From contig ONOG01000018.1 of NCBI GenBank assembly GCA_900319385.1, forward strand, positions 1 to 51,529: a stretch of DNA of 51,529 nt. Direction: 5' to 3'. This DNA is from an uncultured Prevotellaceae bacterium (GTDB taxonomy: Bacteria; Bacteroidota; Bacteroidia; Bacteroidales; Bacteroidaceae). The notes below the pieces were generated by a model, which was given only the letters and a program-made list of their open reading frames with translations, made no database searches and had not been told where the DNA came from. The translations under genes were made by a program, and so were the position numbers. This document shows, one piece after another, positions 8,125 through 16,919 of the stretch. Position 1 is the stretch's first letter; each line of letters opens with the position of its first letter.

Positions 8125-11100
8125 TCAGTCTTTTACGACGCTGATGACAGCCTTGAAGTCGTCGAAGTGGATGGGTTCGCCTTCGGGCTGTCCGAGCTGT
8201 AGGCTGTTGGCCAGCACCTGGGCGGCAATGTTGTCGCGGAAGGCATCCAAGGCGGCACGGGTTTCGGGGGTGTCGGTGATGACAACATGGATGCGGTCTG
8301 TGATGTCGAATCCCTGTGACTTACGCAGCTGCTGAATCTGTTTGATGAGACGTCGTGCGTCGCCTTCGGTCTTCAGTTCAGGGGTGACGGTGATATCGAG
8401 AGCCACGGTGGTGGTGCCTTCGTTGGCGACGCTCCAGCCTGGGATGTCCTGCGACATGATGTCCACGTCTTCCAACTCGACCACAGCCTCCTGTCCGTCG
8501 GCCATGAGCGTAATCTTTCCTTCGGCTTCAAGCTCGGCAATCTGTGCTTGGGTCATGTCGTTGACGGCATTGCTGACAGCCTTCATGAGTTTTCCGAACT
8601 TCTTTCCCATCACGCGGAAGTTGCACTTCACCTGCTTGACCAGCAAGGCTCCGTCCATGAGTTGTAGCTCCTTCACGTTCACCTCGCGGGTGATTATGTC
8701 CTGCATACGCTGGATGCGGCTGCTGAAGACGGGGTCGGTGTCGGGAATAGCAATGGACTGGAGGGCTTGGATGACTGGTATCTTGACTTTCTTGCGGATG
8801 GAAAGACCCATTGAGGTGACCTTCATGGCAGCCTCCATGGCTGTCTCCAGTTCGCTGTCGATATGTGCCTCGTCGTAGGTAGGGAAATGTGCAAGGTGTA
8901 CGCTCTGGCTCTTGTCCTTACCAGTCACGGCATTGAGGTCGCGGAACAGCTGGTCGGCATAGAACGGAGCGACGGGTGCGATGAGGCGGCTGAGGGTGTC
9001 GAGGGTCGTGTAGAGCGTCTGATAGGCCGACAACTTGTCGTCGGTCATGTCGCCCGCCCAGAAACGTGCCTTGTTCAGTCGGATGTACCAGTTGGAGAGT
9101 TTGTCGATAACAAAGGTCTGGATGAGACGTCCGGCAGGTGTGGGGTCGTAGTCGTCGAGATATTGTTGTACGTTCTTGACGAGGGTGTTGAGCTCGCTCA
9201 ACAGCCAGCGGTCGAAGTCGGGACGCTGGGCGTAGTCGAGGTCGGCTTCCTTGTACTCAAAGCCATCGACATTGGCATACATGGTGAAGAAGGAGTAGGC
9301 CTGCTGCAGTTTGATGAAGAACTGGCTGGTCACTTCCTTCACGCCTTCGGGGTCGAACGAGAGGTTGTCCCAGGGCGACGAGTTGGTGATCATGTACCAG
9401 CGTACAGCATCGGCTCCGTATTGGGCAATACAATCGAAGGGATTGATGACGTTGCCCAGACGCTTCGACATCTTGATGCCGTTCTTGTCGAGCACGAGTC
9501 CGTTGGAGATGACGTTCTTGAACGAAACGGAGTCGAACACCATCGTGGCGATGGCATGGAGCGTGAAGAACCAACCGCGGGTCTGGTCAACGCCCTCGGC
9601 GATGAAGTCGGCAGGGAAAGCTATGCCACGGTCGATGAGGTCACGGTTCTCAAAGGGATAGTGGATTTGTGCGTAGGGCATGGCACCTGAGTCGAACCAC
9701 ACGTCGATGAGGTCGAGTTCGCGGGTCAGTACATTGCCCTTGTCGCTGACGAGTTTGATGTCGTCAACGTAGGGACGGTGAAGGTCGATGCGGTCGTAGT
9801 TCTCTTGCGACATGTCGCCAGGCACAAAGCCTTTCTCCTTCAGTGGATTGCTCTGCATCACACCAGCCTTGACGGCCTTCTCTATTTCGTTGTAAAGTTC
9901 CTCGACGCTGCCGATACACAGTTCCTCGTGAGTGTCCTTGTTGCGCCAGATGGGTAGGGGTGTGCCCCAGTAGCGGGAGCGGCTGAGATTCCAGTCGTTC
10001 AGGTTCTCAAGCCATTTGCCAAAACGTCCGGTTCCGGTCGATTCGGGTTTCCACTTGATCGTTTGGTTCAGTTCGAACATCCGTTCTTTCTTTGCTGTCG
10101 AGCGGATGAACCACGAGTCGAGCGGGTAGTAGAGTACGGGTTTGTCGGTACGCCAGCAGTGGGGATAGTTGTGGACATGCTTCTCAATCTTGAATGCCGT
10201 ACCGGCCTCCTTCATTTCGATGCACAGCACGACGTTGAGGTCCATGTCCTTCGTGGCAGCCTTTTCATCATACTTTCCGTCCTGATTGTATTTGGGGTCG
10301 TAAGCGTTCTTGACGAAGTCGCCACTATGTTTCCAATAACTTTCATTGACACAGAGACTCACGAACTCTTCGTTCATGTCGTCCTTCACGAAATACTTAC
10401 CCGTGAAGTCCACCATAGGACGGGTGTCGCCGGCCTTGTCGATGACGAAGAGCGAAGGAATGCCCGCGTCCTTGGCAACCTTGGCGTCGTCGGCACCAAA
10501 GGTGGGTGCGATGTGTACGATACCCGTACCATCCTCGGTCGTTACATAGTCGCCAGGGATGACGCGGAAGGCATCCTGCTCCTTTACCACCACCTGGTCG
10601 TTCTCGATGGCGCAGGGCTTCACCCAGGGGAACAGTTGTTCATAGTGCAATCCTACGAGGTCGCTGCCCTTGCCACGCCAAAGAATCTCCGGCTGATCTC
10701 CCTCTTCAAACTGGAAATAGGCCGCCAGACGGCTTTCGGCCAGGATGTAGATAGCCTCTTCGCCACTGTAGGGGTTTTTGCCCTTCAGCGCTACATAGTC
10801 AATCTTCGGACCTACGCACAGTGCCGTATTCGAGGGCAGTGTCCACGGCGTGGTCGTCCAAGCAAGGATATATACCGGAAGACCCTGAGCGTAGAGGTTG
10901 CTGACTCCCTCGCTTTCGGAGGTGGCAGGGGGGAGGCTTTTAAACTGTGCCGTCACAGTCGTGTCCTTCACGTCACGATAGCAACCGGGCTGGTTGAGTT
11001 CGTGGCTCGAAAGTCCGGTACCGGCTGCGGGCGAGTAGGGCTGGATAGTATAGCCTTTATAGAGCAAACCTTTCTGGTACAGTTGCTTGAGCAGATACCA

Positions 11101-11583
11101 GAGTGTTTCGATATACTTGTTGTCGTAGGTGATGTAGGGATGTTCGAGATCCACCCAGTAGCCCATCTTGTCGGTCAGCTCGGTCCACTCGTTTGTGTAC
11201 ATCATCACATTGCGGCGACAGGCGTTGTTGTAGTCGTCCACCGAGATTTTCTCCGTTCCGATGTCTTCCTTCGTGATGCCCAGCGACTTCTCCACACTCA
11301 GTTCGACGGGCAGCCCGTGGGTGTCCCATCCAGCTTTGCGCTTCACCTGGAATCCCTGCATCGTCTTGTAGCGCAGGAATGTGTCCTTAATGGTGCGGCC
11401 CATCACATGGTGGATGCCGGGATGACCGTTGGCCGATGGCGGTCCTTCATAAAATATAAAGGGAGGGAAACCTTCGCGTTCGGTAATACTTTTGTGGAAC
11501 ACATCTTCCTCGTTCCACTTCTTCAGCACTTCTTGATTCACAGCACTCAAGTCGAGCTTAGTGCGTTCTGTAAACTTCTTCAT
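8125..11583 (-). CDS. ileS: Isoleucyl-tRNA synthetase (IleRS2-like, signature GIHH)
   Basis: Charges tRNA-Ile in the cytoplasm; 1152 aa. The Rossmann core, CP1 editing domain (AWTTTPWTLPSN), KMSKR at 704-708 and a C-terminal anticodon-binding region are all visible. The first class I signature reads PPSANGHPGIHH: residues 56-59 are Gly-Ile-His-His where HIGH is expected, a swap of the first and third positions. The codons at 11407-11418 confirm this. Residues about 216-229 (SLPPATSESEGVSN) are encoded by a GC-rich repeat inserted in frame just before the editing-domain threonine-rich motif. It is coupled to pyrI (overlapping stop and start) and to lspA. Confidence 0.95.
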   Translation of the reverse strand: MKKFTERTKLDLSAVNQEVLKKWNEEDVFHKSITEREGFPPFIFYEGPPSANGHPGIHHVMGRTIKDTFLRYKTMQGFQVKRKAGWDTHGLPVELSVEKSLGITKEDIGTEKISVDDYNNACRRNVMMYTNEWTELTDKMGYWVDLEHPYITYDNKYIETLWYLLKQLYQKGLLYKGYTIQPYSPAAGTGLSSHELNQPGCYRDVKDTTVTAQFKSLPPATSESEGVSNLYAQGLPVYILAWTTTPWTLPSNTALCVGPKIDYVALKGKNPYSGEEAIYILAESRLAAYFQFEEGDQPEILWRGKGSDLVGLHYEQLFPWVKPCAIENDQVVVKEQDAFRVIPGDYVTTEDGTGIVHIAPTFGADDAKVAKDAGIPSLFVIDKAGDTRPMVDFTGKYFVKDDMNEEFVSLCVNESYWKHSGDFVKNAYDPKYNQDGKYDEKAATKDMDLNVVLCIEMKEAGTAFKIEKHVHNYPHCWRTDKPVLYYPLDSWFIRSTAKKERMFELNQTIKWKPESTGTGRFGKWLENLNDWNLSRSRYWGTPLPIWRNKDTHEELCIGSVEELYNEIEKAVKAGVMQSNPLKEKGFVPGDMSQENYDRIDLHRPYVDDIKLVSDKGNVLTRELDLIDVWFDSGAMPYAQIHYPFENRDLIDRGIAFPADFIAEGVDQTRGWFFTLHAIATMVFDSVSFKNVISNGLVLDKNGIKMSKRLGNVINPFDCIAQYGADAVRWYMITNSSPWDNLSFDPEGVKEVTSQFFIKLQQAYSFFTMYANVDGFEYKEADLDYAQRPDFDRWLLSELNTLVKNVQQYLDDYDPTPAGRLIQTFVIDKLSNWYIRLNKARFWAGDMTDDKLSAYQTLYTTLDTLSRLIAPVAPFYADQLFRDLNAVTGKDKSQSVHLAHFPTYDEAHIDSELETAMEAAMKVTSMGLSIRKKVKIPVIQALQSIAIPDTDPVFSSRIQRMQDIITREVNVKELQLMDGALLVKQVKCNFRVMGKKFGKLMKAVSNAVNDMTQAQIAELEAEGKITLMADGQEAVVELEDVDIMSQDIPGWSVANEGTTTVALDITVTPELKTEGDARRLIKQIQQLRKSQGFDITDRIHVVITDTPETRAALDAFRDNIAAQVLANSLQLGQPEGEPIHFDDFKAVISVVKD
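10903..10938 (-). repeat. GC-rich palindromic repeat copy inside ileS
   Basis: On the ileS coding strand this reads CCTCCCCCCTGCC then ACCTCCGAAAGCGAGGGAG, closely matching the intergenic repeat at 20337-20369. It is translated as SLPPATSESEGV. It keeps the frame and lies in a loop before the editing-domain core. Confidence 0.6.
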
Positions 11584-12038
11584 TATACTAATTTAATATT
11601 TTCCAAGTGTTGTTCCTTTCCGCAATAGCGGCATTTGACAGTTCCACGTTCCTTGTCCGTTACGTAGAATACCGTTTTCATCGGCTCGTTGTTCGTAATG
11701 CATACAGGGTTGGCGCAATGGATGACGTTGATAAACTCGTCGGGCAACGTCGCCACCTTCTTCTCAGCCACGTCATAGTTCTTGATGATGCACAGACGGA
11801 TGTTGGGACATACCGCGGCGAGACGACTGATTTCGGCATCGGAGAAAAAGCGATTGGCGATCTTGATGATGCCCTTACGTCCCATCTTGTCACTCTCGAA
11901 GTTGTTGCCAATCGTTACCTGGTCGGTACACTTGTCCAACTGCAGGAGCGAGGCAATCGTAAACACCTTATCCGTCGGTATGTGGTCAATGACGGTACCA
12001 TTCTCGATGGCAGCCACCATCAGTGATTTCTTTTCCAT
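11583..12038 (-). CDS. pyrI: Aspartate carbamoyltransferase regulatory subunit
   Basis: Regulatory chain of ATCase that binds nucleotide effectors and joins catalytic trimers into the allosteric holoenzyme. From the ATG at 12038 it has 151 aa, as expected. The allosteric domain comes first (VAAIENGTVIDHIP), then the zinc domain with four cysteines, Cys108, Cys113, Cys136 and Cys139 (HCANPVC and KCRYCG). A longer frame from TTG 12059 would overlap pyrB and is not needed. It sits 17 nt after pyrB, and its TAA overlaps the ileS ATG. Confidence 0.95.
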   Translation of the reverse strand: MEKKSLMVAAIENGTVIDHIPTDKVFTIASLLQLDKCTDQVTIGNNFESDKMGRKGIIKIANRFFSDAEISRLAAVCPNIRLCIIKNYDVAEKKVATLPDEFINVIHCANPVCITNNEPMKTVFYVTDKERGTVKCRYCGKEQHLENIKLV

Positions 12039-12055
12039 ATAATAATGGTCAATGT

Positions 12056-12970
12056 TCAAAAGTCAATGTTCAGCGCTTCGCAAATCAATGCCTCGCGGGC
12101 ATAAAGCCCGTTTTGGGCCTGTTGGAAATAGTAGGCATGTGGCGAGTCGTCCACGTCCTGAGTAATTTCGTTCACACGGGGTAGGGGGTGCAGGATGCGC
12201 ATGTTCTCACGACACTTCCCCAGCATGTCGGCACGCAGGATGTAGGCATCCTTCACACGTTCATACTCCATCAGATCAGTGAAACGTTCACGCTGCACGC
12301 GCGTCATATACAGAATGTCGGCATCGGCAATCGTGTCCTCAGTAAAGTCCGTCTGCTCCACGTAGCGAATGTCTTCCTTCTGGCAGTACAGCTTGTATTC
12401 CTCAGGCATTTCCAGTTCCTTCGGAGCGATAAAGTGGAAGGTCGGGTTATACTTGCGCATTGACATCAGCAGCGAGTGCACCGTCCGTCCGTACTTCAGG
12501 TCGCCAACCATGTAGATGTTCAGGTCGTCCAGCCGTCCCTGCGTCTTCCAAATGCTGTAAAGGTCGAGCATCGTCTGTGAGGGATGTAGGTTCGAACCGT
12601 CGCCTGCATTTATAATAGGTACGTCAGTCACCTCGCTGGCATACAGCGCAGCTCCCTCCAACTTGTGACGCATGACAATCAAGTCGGCATAGTTCGACAC
12701 CATCTTGATGGTATCTTTCAGCGTTTCACCTTTCGACGAACTCGTCACCTTGGGGTCGGTGAAGCCAATCACGCGGGCACCGAGCCTGTTGGCAGCGGTC
12801 TCAAAACTCAGACGTGTTCGGGTTGAGGGCTCGAAAAACAGCGTGGCCACCACCTTGCCCTCCAGGAGTCGCTGATTAGGCTGTTGCTCAAAACGGGCAG
12901 CACGCTCCAGCAATTTTTGAATTCTTTCCCGACTGTAGTCGGCAATCGATACAATGCTTCTGCTATTCAT
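12056..12970 (-). CDS. pyrB: Aspartate carbamoyltransferase catalytic subunit
   Basis: Makes carbamoyl-aspartate, the first committed step of pyrimidine synthesis. From the ATG at 12970 it has 304 aa. The carbamoyl-phosphate site STRTR is at 49-53 ([13 protein letters not shown]), and the aspartate-binding region HPLPRVNEI lies near the C-terminus. An upstream in-frame TTG at 12985 is less likely because AAGAGA just before the ATG could serve as a weak ribosome site. It is the first gene of the minus-strand unit pyrB-pyrI-ileS-lspA-DUF4296. No pyrimidine attenuator is evident in the roughly 17-nt leader. Confidence 0.96.
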   Translation of the reverse strand: MNSRSIVSIADYSRERIQKLLERAARFEQQPNQRLLEGKVVATLFFEPSTRTRLSFETAANRLGARVIGFTDPKVTSSSKGETLKDTIKMVSNYADLIVMRHKLEGAALYASEVTDVPIINAGDGSNLHPSQTMLDLYSIWKTQGRLDDLNIYMVGDLKYGRTVHSLLMSMRKYNPTFHFIAPKELEMPEEYKLYCQKEDIRYVEQTDFTEDTIADADILYMTRVQRERFTDLMEYERVKDAYILRADMLGKCRENMRILHPLPRVNEITQDVDDSPHAYYFQQAQNGLYAREALICEALNIDF

Positions 12971-12993
12971 TCTCTTGCAGTTCAAATTTCGTG

Positions 12994-13001
12994 CAAAGGT
13001 A
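12994..13001 (-). promoter_or_regulatory. Promoter -7 box of the pyrB-ileS operon
   Basis: TACCTTTG within TTCGTACCTTTGCAC on the minus strand, a perfect TAnnTTTG match sharing the upstream TTCG seen at other strong promoters of this window. Confidence 0.7.
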
Positions 13002-13407
13002 CGAAAAAAACTTCATATAACACTTGCAATTCCCAATAAATGTTCGCGCGCGTAAAAATCAGCCATCCCATTCCAAGGTTTTGCCTCTGAGCCCCCACTT
13101 CACTTCACAGCACGATGATTATCTCCATGTGGGGCCATGCGATAGGATGCATGTAAAACTTCGTTCTCCCTGATACTGCGACAACACCTTATTACTACAG
13201 CGGTCAGAAAATCATCCCACGGCGCCGAAAAACAGATTCGTGGCACAGTGAAAATAAAGCAACGGTACACCCATATATGAGCAACTTGTAGCCTGTTTTC
13301 TTCTCGATTTTCTCCTTCTGCCGACCGCTTTTCAGCCGTTTTTCAGCTTTTTTGAAAGATTTTCGAAAAAAAAACGCGAAAAGTTTTGTCAGTCTCAGAA
13401 AAAGCAG
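13002..13407. other. Noncoding region between the pyrB promoter and the tRNA array
   Basis: About 400 bp with no convincing open frame, tRNA or palindromic repeat. The last 90 bases are A/T-run rich (TTTTTCAGC..., a run of nine A's near 13365), typical of curved DNA upstream of a strong promoter. Confidence 0.6.
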
Positions 13408-13415
13408 TACCTTTG
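13408..13415 (+). promoter_or_regulatory. Promoter -7 box of the tRNA array
   Basis: TACCTTTG followed by CAC, with a TTTTG at 13384-13388 about 20 bp upstream, matching the Bacteroidota -33/-7 pair (TTTG, 19-21 bp, TAnnTTTG). Confidence 0.72.
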
Positions 13416-13456
13416 CACTCGCTTTCGGAAAGGAACACAGCGTTCCACAGACGAAA

Positions 13457-13531
13457 GGGCGCTTAGCTCAGTTGGTTCAGAGCGTCTGCCTTACAAGCAG
13501 AGGGTCGGGGGTTCGAATCCCTCAGCGCCCA
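13457..13531 (+). tRNA. tRNA-Val(TAC)
   Basis: 75 nt; the acceptor GGGCGCT pairs with AGCGCCC, the anticodon loop is CTTACAA (TAC, reading GTA) and the T arm GGGGGTTCGAATCCC is regular. Identical to the tRNA at 48891-48965. First gene of the array. Confidence 0.95.
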
Positions 13532-13546
13532 CAAAACATAACAGGA

Positions 13547-13620
13547 GGCTCGTTAGCTCAACTGAATAGAGCATCTGACTACGGATCAGAAGGTTATAGG
13601 TTTGAATCCTATACGAGTCA
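13547..13620 (+). tRNA. tRNA-Arg(ACG)
   Basis: 74 nt; the acceptor GGCTCGT pairs with ACGAGTC, and the anticodon loop CTACGGA gives ACG. A34 is expected to be edited to inosine to read CGU, CGC and CGA. The D arm is GCTCAACTGAATAGAGC. Confidence 0.93.
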
Positions 13621-13641
13621 CAAAACGTTCTTTGGAACCAA

Positions 13642-13659
13642 GCGGGGGCAATACCCCGC
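13642..13659 (+). other. GC hairpin between tRNA-Arg and tRNA-Tyr
   Basis: GCGGGG at 13642-13647 pairs with CCCCGC at 13654-13659 across a 6-nt loop. No U-run follows, so it is more likely a spacer or processing structure in the polycistronic transcript than a terminator. Confidence 0.4.
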
Positions 13660-13669
13660 GAATTGTGTC

Positions 13670-13752
13670 GGGCATATTCCAGAGTGGCCAAATGGGGCAG
13701 ACTGTAAATCTGCTGGCTTTCGCCTTCGGTGGTTCGAATCCATCTGTGCCCA
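13670..13752 (+). tRNA. tRNA-Tyr(GTA)
   Basis: 83 nt with a long variable arm, as in bacterial tRNA-Tyr. The acceptor GGGCATA pairs with TGTGCCC, the anticodon loop is CTGTAAA (GTA) and the T arm contains GGTTCGAATCC. Confidence 0.94.
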
Positions 13753-13776
13753 CCCACACAATCGAAATGAAAGGTT

Positions 13777-13849
13777 GCGGAAGTAGCTCAGTTGATAGAG
13801 CACTAGCCTTCCAAGCTGGGGGTCGCGGGTTTGAGCCCCGTCTTCCGCT
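13777..13849 (+). tRNA. tRNA-Gly(TCC)
   Basis: 73 nt; the acceptor GCGGAAG pairs with CTTCCGC, the anticodon loop is CTTCCAA (TCC) and the T arm is CGGGTTTGAGCCCCG. Confidence 0.94.
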
Positions 13850-13860
13850 CAAACATAAAT

Positions 13861-13934
13861 GCTTCAGTAGCTCAGTTGGTTAGAGCACATGACTGTTAAT
13901 CATGGGGTCGTTGGTTCAAGCCCATCCTGAAGCG
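13861..13934 (+). tRNA. tRNA-Asn(GTT)
   Basis: 74 nt; the acceptor GCTTCAG pairs with CTGAAGC, the anticodon loop is CTGTTAA (GTT) and the anticodon stem is CATGA/TCATG. Confidence 0.93.
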
Positions 13935-13953
13935 CAAAAACATACGAAAGGAT

Positions 13954-14026
13954 GCGTCCTTAGCTCAGTTGGTAGAGCAATTGACTCTTAATCAATGGGT
14001 CCAGGGTTCGAGCCCCTGAGGGCGTA
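13954..14026 (+). tRNA. tRNA-Lys(CTT)
   Basis: 73 nt; the acceptor GCGTCCT pairs with AGGGCGT (with G-U pairs at positions 1 and 4), the anticodon loop is CTCTTAA (CTT, reading AAG) and the T arm contains AGGGTTCGAGCCCCT. Confidence 0.9.
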
Positions 14027-14030
14027 CAAG

Positions 14031-14065
14031 GAAAGGGATTGCGACAACATCAAAATCCCTTTCTT
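14031..14065 (+). terminator. Hairpin with short T-tract between tRNA-Lys and tRNA-Ser
   Basis: GAAAGGGATT (14031-14040) pairs with AATCCCTTTC (14054-14063), followed by TT. It may terminate a fraction of the array transcript, leaving tRNA-Ser at lower dose, or be a processing structure. Confidence 0.5.
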
Positions 14066-14069
14066 ATTA

Positions 14070-14154
14070 GGAGAGATGGCAGAGTGGTCGATTGCACCGG
14101 TCTTGAAAACCGACGTACTGAGAGGTACCGGGGGTTCGAATCCCTCTCTCTCCG
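14070..14154 (+). tRNA. tRNA-Ser(TGA)
   Basis: 85 nt with the long variable arm of class II tRNAs (GTACTGAGAGGTAC). The acceptor GGAGAGA pairs with TCTCTCC and the anticodon loop is CTTGAAA (TGA). It is the last gene of the array and the junction to the unknown-function block that follows. Confidence 0.94.
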
Positions 14155-14162
14155 CAAAAGGA

Positions 14163-14196
14163 TAAAGGGAAGTCATAAATAGACTTCCCTTTATTG
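14163..14196. terminator. Terminator of the tRNA array
   Basis: Perfect 12-bp stem: TAAAGGGAAGTC at 14163-14174 and GACTTCCCTTTA at 14182-14193, with a 7-nt loop and a trailing TT. Confidence 0.75.
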
Positions 14197-14348
14197 TTAT
14201 CTTAGCTCTGTTATTTAGTAATCGAATCAGTGATGTCGTGAATGCAGCCGAATCGTGTTCAAGTCATGATTCAAGAACGTATACATAAATGTCCGTTACG
14301 TTGTGTGCATCGCCATCAACAACTTATTCAATGACCTTTTCCATACTT

Positions 14349-14933
14349 CTATTCCCCTATTTCAGTTCTGATTTCCATGACCACATTGTTCCGTACCTCG
14401 AACAATTCCTGCAACTCTGTCGTCAGATATCGATCCAAGCCTCTAATATCCGGCGAGAAAAGAATTTGACTCCGACTGTGGACTCCAACGATACGGTCTT
14501 CCTTGTTGATGGTGTACATGACATTGCATCCGATGGGTTGACAGTTAGCATTGTTGACAGCCTTCTGAATGGCGGAAAGGGCATCAATGTTGTCCAGTGG
14601 AGCATCATACCACCAGACGAAATACAGGTAGGTAAACACGTAACCGTCGGCAGTAATAATAAAGAAATTGCCGCCCTGATACTGGAAGTCTATCCGATTT
14701 TCATCTTCCTCGTTGATGGATGGTTCACAGCCAATGGCACGAAGAGTCCTTATGACAAGGTCCTTTGTCTGTAACACCTCCTGCTGCTGTTGGAGAGATG
14801 ATTGTGTTTCTTGTGGTTTCATGTTCTTTAGTTGCTTATTTCTTCTGTATTCATTAACCATTTCCACTCCTTGGATGACCCAGCCAATGAGAGCCAAAAC
14901 GCCTAGGATAAGTAGTATAATGTGAAAGTCCAT
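14349..14933 (-). CDS. Membrane-anchored protein of unknown function (YbjN-like fold possible)
   Basis: 194 aa. Residues 5-23 form one hydrophobic helix (IILLILGVLALIGWVIQGV), then a charged/Gln-rich linker with QQQQ, then an alpha/beta domain (TLRAIGCEP, IDFQYQGGNFFIITADGYV) whose strand order resembles YbjN or type III chaperone-like folds. That resemblance is weak and by eye only. It is the last of three tightly spaced minus-strand genes; the gene before it ends 5 bp upstream. Its function is not recognised. Confidence 0.7.
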   Translation of the reverse strand: MDFHIILLILGVLALIGWVIQGVEMVNEYRRNKQLKNMKPQETQSSLQQQQEVLQTKDLVIRTLRAIGCEPSINEEDENRIDFQYQGGNFFIITADGYVFTYLYFVWWYDAPLDNIDALSAIQKAVNNANCQPIGCNVMYTINKEDRIVGVHSRSQILFSPDIRGLDRYLTTELQELFEVRNNVVMEIRTEIGE

Positions 14934-14938
14934 GATTG

Positions 14939-15874
14939 TTAAAAAGGAACTTCATCCTCTTGCAGAGAATTTTCGAACGATGATTCGTCTTTAGGGATGA
15001 TGCTATGGTATTCTGTTGAGCGAGTATGCTTTAGCATCTTCTCTGGCAATGGATCTCCAGGTTGCTTGTACTTGTCATCCAAAGCAAGATAGCCATATTT
15101 TTTTGCGATGCCGGCGCATTCTATGACATCTTCATCCTTAATCAGCGACGCCAGTTTCTTGATTTCCGGACCTTCAGTCATATTGCGGCAAACTATTTCA
15201 TCGTTCCATTTGCAAAAATCTTCAACGACCCGAAAACGTTCCATTTCCACCAGATAGTAAAGGGACTCCTCAATGTCGTGAAAACTTTTAATTGAGTATA
15301 TATTTGTAGGGATATAGTATTTGTTTTCAATGAGGTCGTATCGCCTATCGAAATTCTCATTAACGCAAATGTCATGTACCATTTCAAACAGGAGGTCCAG
15401 TGCTTCATCGTCCTCAATGGGTAATCTATTATGATGCAGAACGCCTATATAATCCTTATTGGTCAGTCTTGTCCTGTCGATGGTAAAATCCTGTCGATGG
15501 CCTAGACGAAGGCATAGGAAATAGTAGTCCCTTGGCGCATTGAAGGAACTCATGTTCTCTAGAAGGTATTCTTCAGGGAAATAGCGGATGACAGACCATG
15601 AGCAGCGGAATTCATGATACTTCTCCCAAACCTCCTTTGCCTTGGGAAGAAAAATATCGTCCCAGTTCAAATACATACGAAGGTAAATCCATTCTCGGTC
15701 AGACTTGCACGAATCCAGATATGCCAGGATAATCTTCTTCTGATCCTTCCAGTCCAGTCCAGCAAAACGCCGCTGAATCTCACGCTTGGCAGCCGTTACC
15801 TTACCGCTGTCCTTATTGATAAAACTCTTGATGACAGTGGAGATTGGATTATTTCTTGGAATAATACGCTTCAT
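14939..15874 (-). CDS. Hypothetical helical cytoplasmic protein
   Basis: 311 aa with no signal peptide or membrane segment. The N-terminus is basic (KRIIPRNN, TAAKREIQRRF), and long amphipathic helices follow (WKDQKKIILAYLDSCKSD, WEKYHEFRCSWSVIRYF), suggesting an all-helical repeat scaffold. The C-terminal tail is acidic (SLQEDEVPF). No family is recognised. It lies between the lipoprotein gene (21 bp upstream) and the membrane protein gene (5 bp downstream), implying one operon of three unknown genes. Confidence 0.7.
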   Translation of the reverse strand: MKRIIPRNNPISTVIKSFINKDSGKVTAAKREIQRRFAGLDWKDQKKIILAYLDSCKSDREWIYLRMYLNWDDIFLPKAKEVWEKYHEFRCSWSVIRYFPEEYLLENMSSFNAPRDYYFLCLRLGHRQDFTIDRTRLTNKDYIGVLHHNRLPIEDDEALDLLFEMVHDICVNENFDRRYDLIENKYYIPTNIYSIKSFHDIEESLYYLVEMERFRVVEDFCKWNDEIVCRNMTEGPEIKKLASLIKDEDVIECAGIAKKYGYLALDDKYKQPGDPLPEKMLKHTRSTEYHSIIPKDESSFENSLQEDEVPF

Positions 15875-15895
15875 TGTATAACGAATGGTTAATAC

Positions 15896-16816
15896 TTAGT
15901 AAACATTTATGGATTGCATGTCCTTTGTCAGACTGTCCATCATCTCAACGGCACTGTTTGTGGCAGGGAGTGACTTGCGGATTTTACTCCATTTGCCCAG
16001 TTCCCGATTCATATCCGTCAAGTCTTGCTGCTGTTCTTGACTGATTGTTGTCCATTCTTCCAACTTGATTCCATCTTCTTTCAGGATGCTCTCTCCTGTT
16101 TGGTGAAATCTTCGGAACTCAGATTCTGCACCCTTGATGAACTTGGATATGGCCGAATCGAGATTTCCGACTTTCCCAGACTTTTTCCCTTGTAGGCAAA
16201 AAAGAATTCGTCGTAGGTCTTCCAAACGTTCGTCTAATTGGGTTACCACAACAGATTCAAATAGCGGACCACGGATTGTACCACCCCAATAGGAAATCTC
16301 CACCAATCCCATGGCAAATGACTGGTAGGGCTTCTGAAAGCGGTTCCAGGCCTCTATCTCCTGTTTCCATGACGAGTCAATATCCAGTATCTGCTTTTCA
16401 TGAGCAATAACCTGATACATCATGAATCCCTTCCAACGCCTGCCATTCAAGATCATCTCGGCGGTTGTGTCTGCCCAGTCTCCATTAAAGTGGGTGTTCA
16501 ACTCGGACAGCAGGGAATCCACCTTTTCGGTTTCAGACAGATGACTCTCAGGATGAATGGAGTCAAAGTAACAGATTAGTTGCTGCCGGCATTCCTCCTG
16601 CCACTTCAACTGCTGGTCCAAAGTCTCACCCCAATTGTCGGTATCCCATAGTCGTACGGCTATTTCCTCTGGATACTGATAGAAGGAGCCAGAGGCCATC
16701 AATTCATACTCATTCAAATTCACCTCTGTTGTTTCAGTTGAGGGCTTCTGTTGCTGTACACACGACGATGTCAGCCCCAATACAATAACACTGGCAATAA
16801 ATAGAATCTTTTTCAT
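15896..16816 (-). CDS. Hypothetical lipoprotein
   Basis: 306 aa. The signal peptide has lipobox LTSSC at residues 15-19, so the mature protein should be lipid-anchored in the envelope. The rest is soluble and helix-rich, with many Trp residues (RLWDTDNWGET, GRRWKGFMMYQVIAHEKQ, YWGGTIRGP) and no recognised domain. It is the first gene of the three-gene minus-strand unit, so a lipoprotein, a cytoplasmic helical protein and an inner-membrane protein are probably co-produced. No promoter is clear. Confidence 0.72.
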   Translation of the reverse strand: MKKILFIASVIVLGLTSSCVQQQKPSTETTEVNLNEYELMASGSFYQYPEEIAVRLWDTDNWGETLDQQLKWQEECRQQLICYFDSIHPESHLSETEKVDSLLSELNTHFNGDWADTTAEMILNGRRWKGFMMYQVIAHEKQILDIDSSWKQEIEAWNRFQKPYQSFAMGLVEISYWGGTIRGPLFESVVVTQLDERLEDLRRILFCLQGKKSGKVGNLDSAISKFIKGAESEFRRFHQTGESILKEDGIKLEEWTTISQEQQQDLTDMNRELGKWSKIRKSLPATNSAVEMMDSLTKDMQSINVY

Positions 16817-16919
16817 TGATGCAATAATTATAGATATAACGCCCCACCGCTAATATTAATGATGCCTTGGCCGTCGAATTGACTACTTCTCTTTGAATTC
16901 CATAGTCACATTTTCAGTT

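Noticed and set aside
10063..11628. 521-codon plus-strand open frame opposite ileS
   Set aside because: It is a mirror frame of the strongly conserved ileS coding sequence, lacks any recognisable domain and has no promoter.
13352..13883. Overlapping frames on both strands in the tRNA array
   Set aside because: They run through seven well-folded tRNAs; phrases such as GSGVRIPQRP are familiar spurious translations of tRNA genes.
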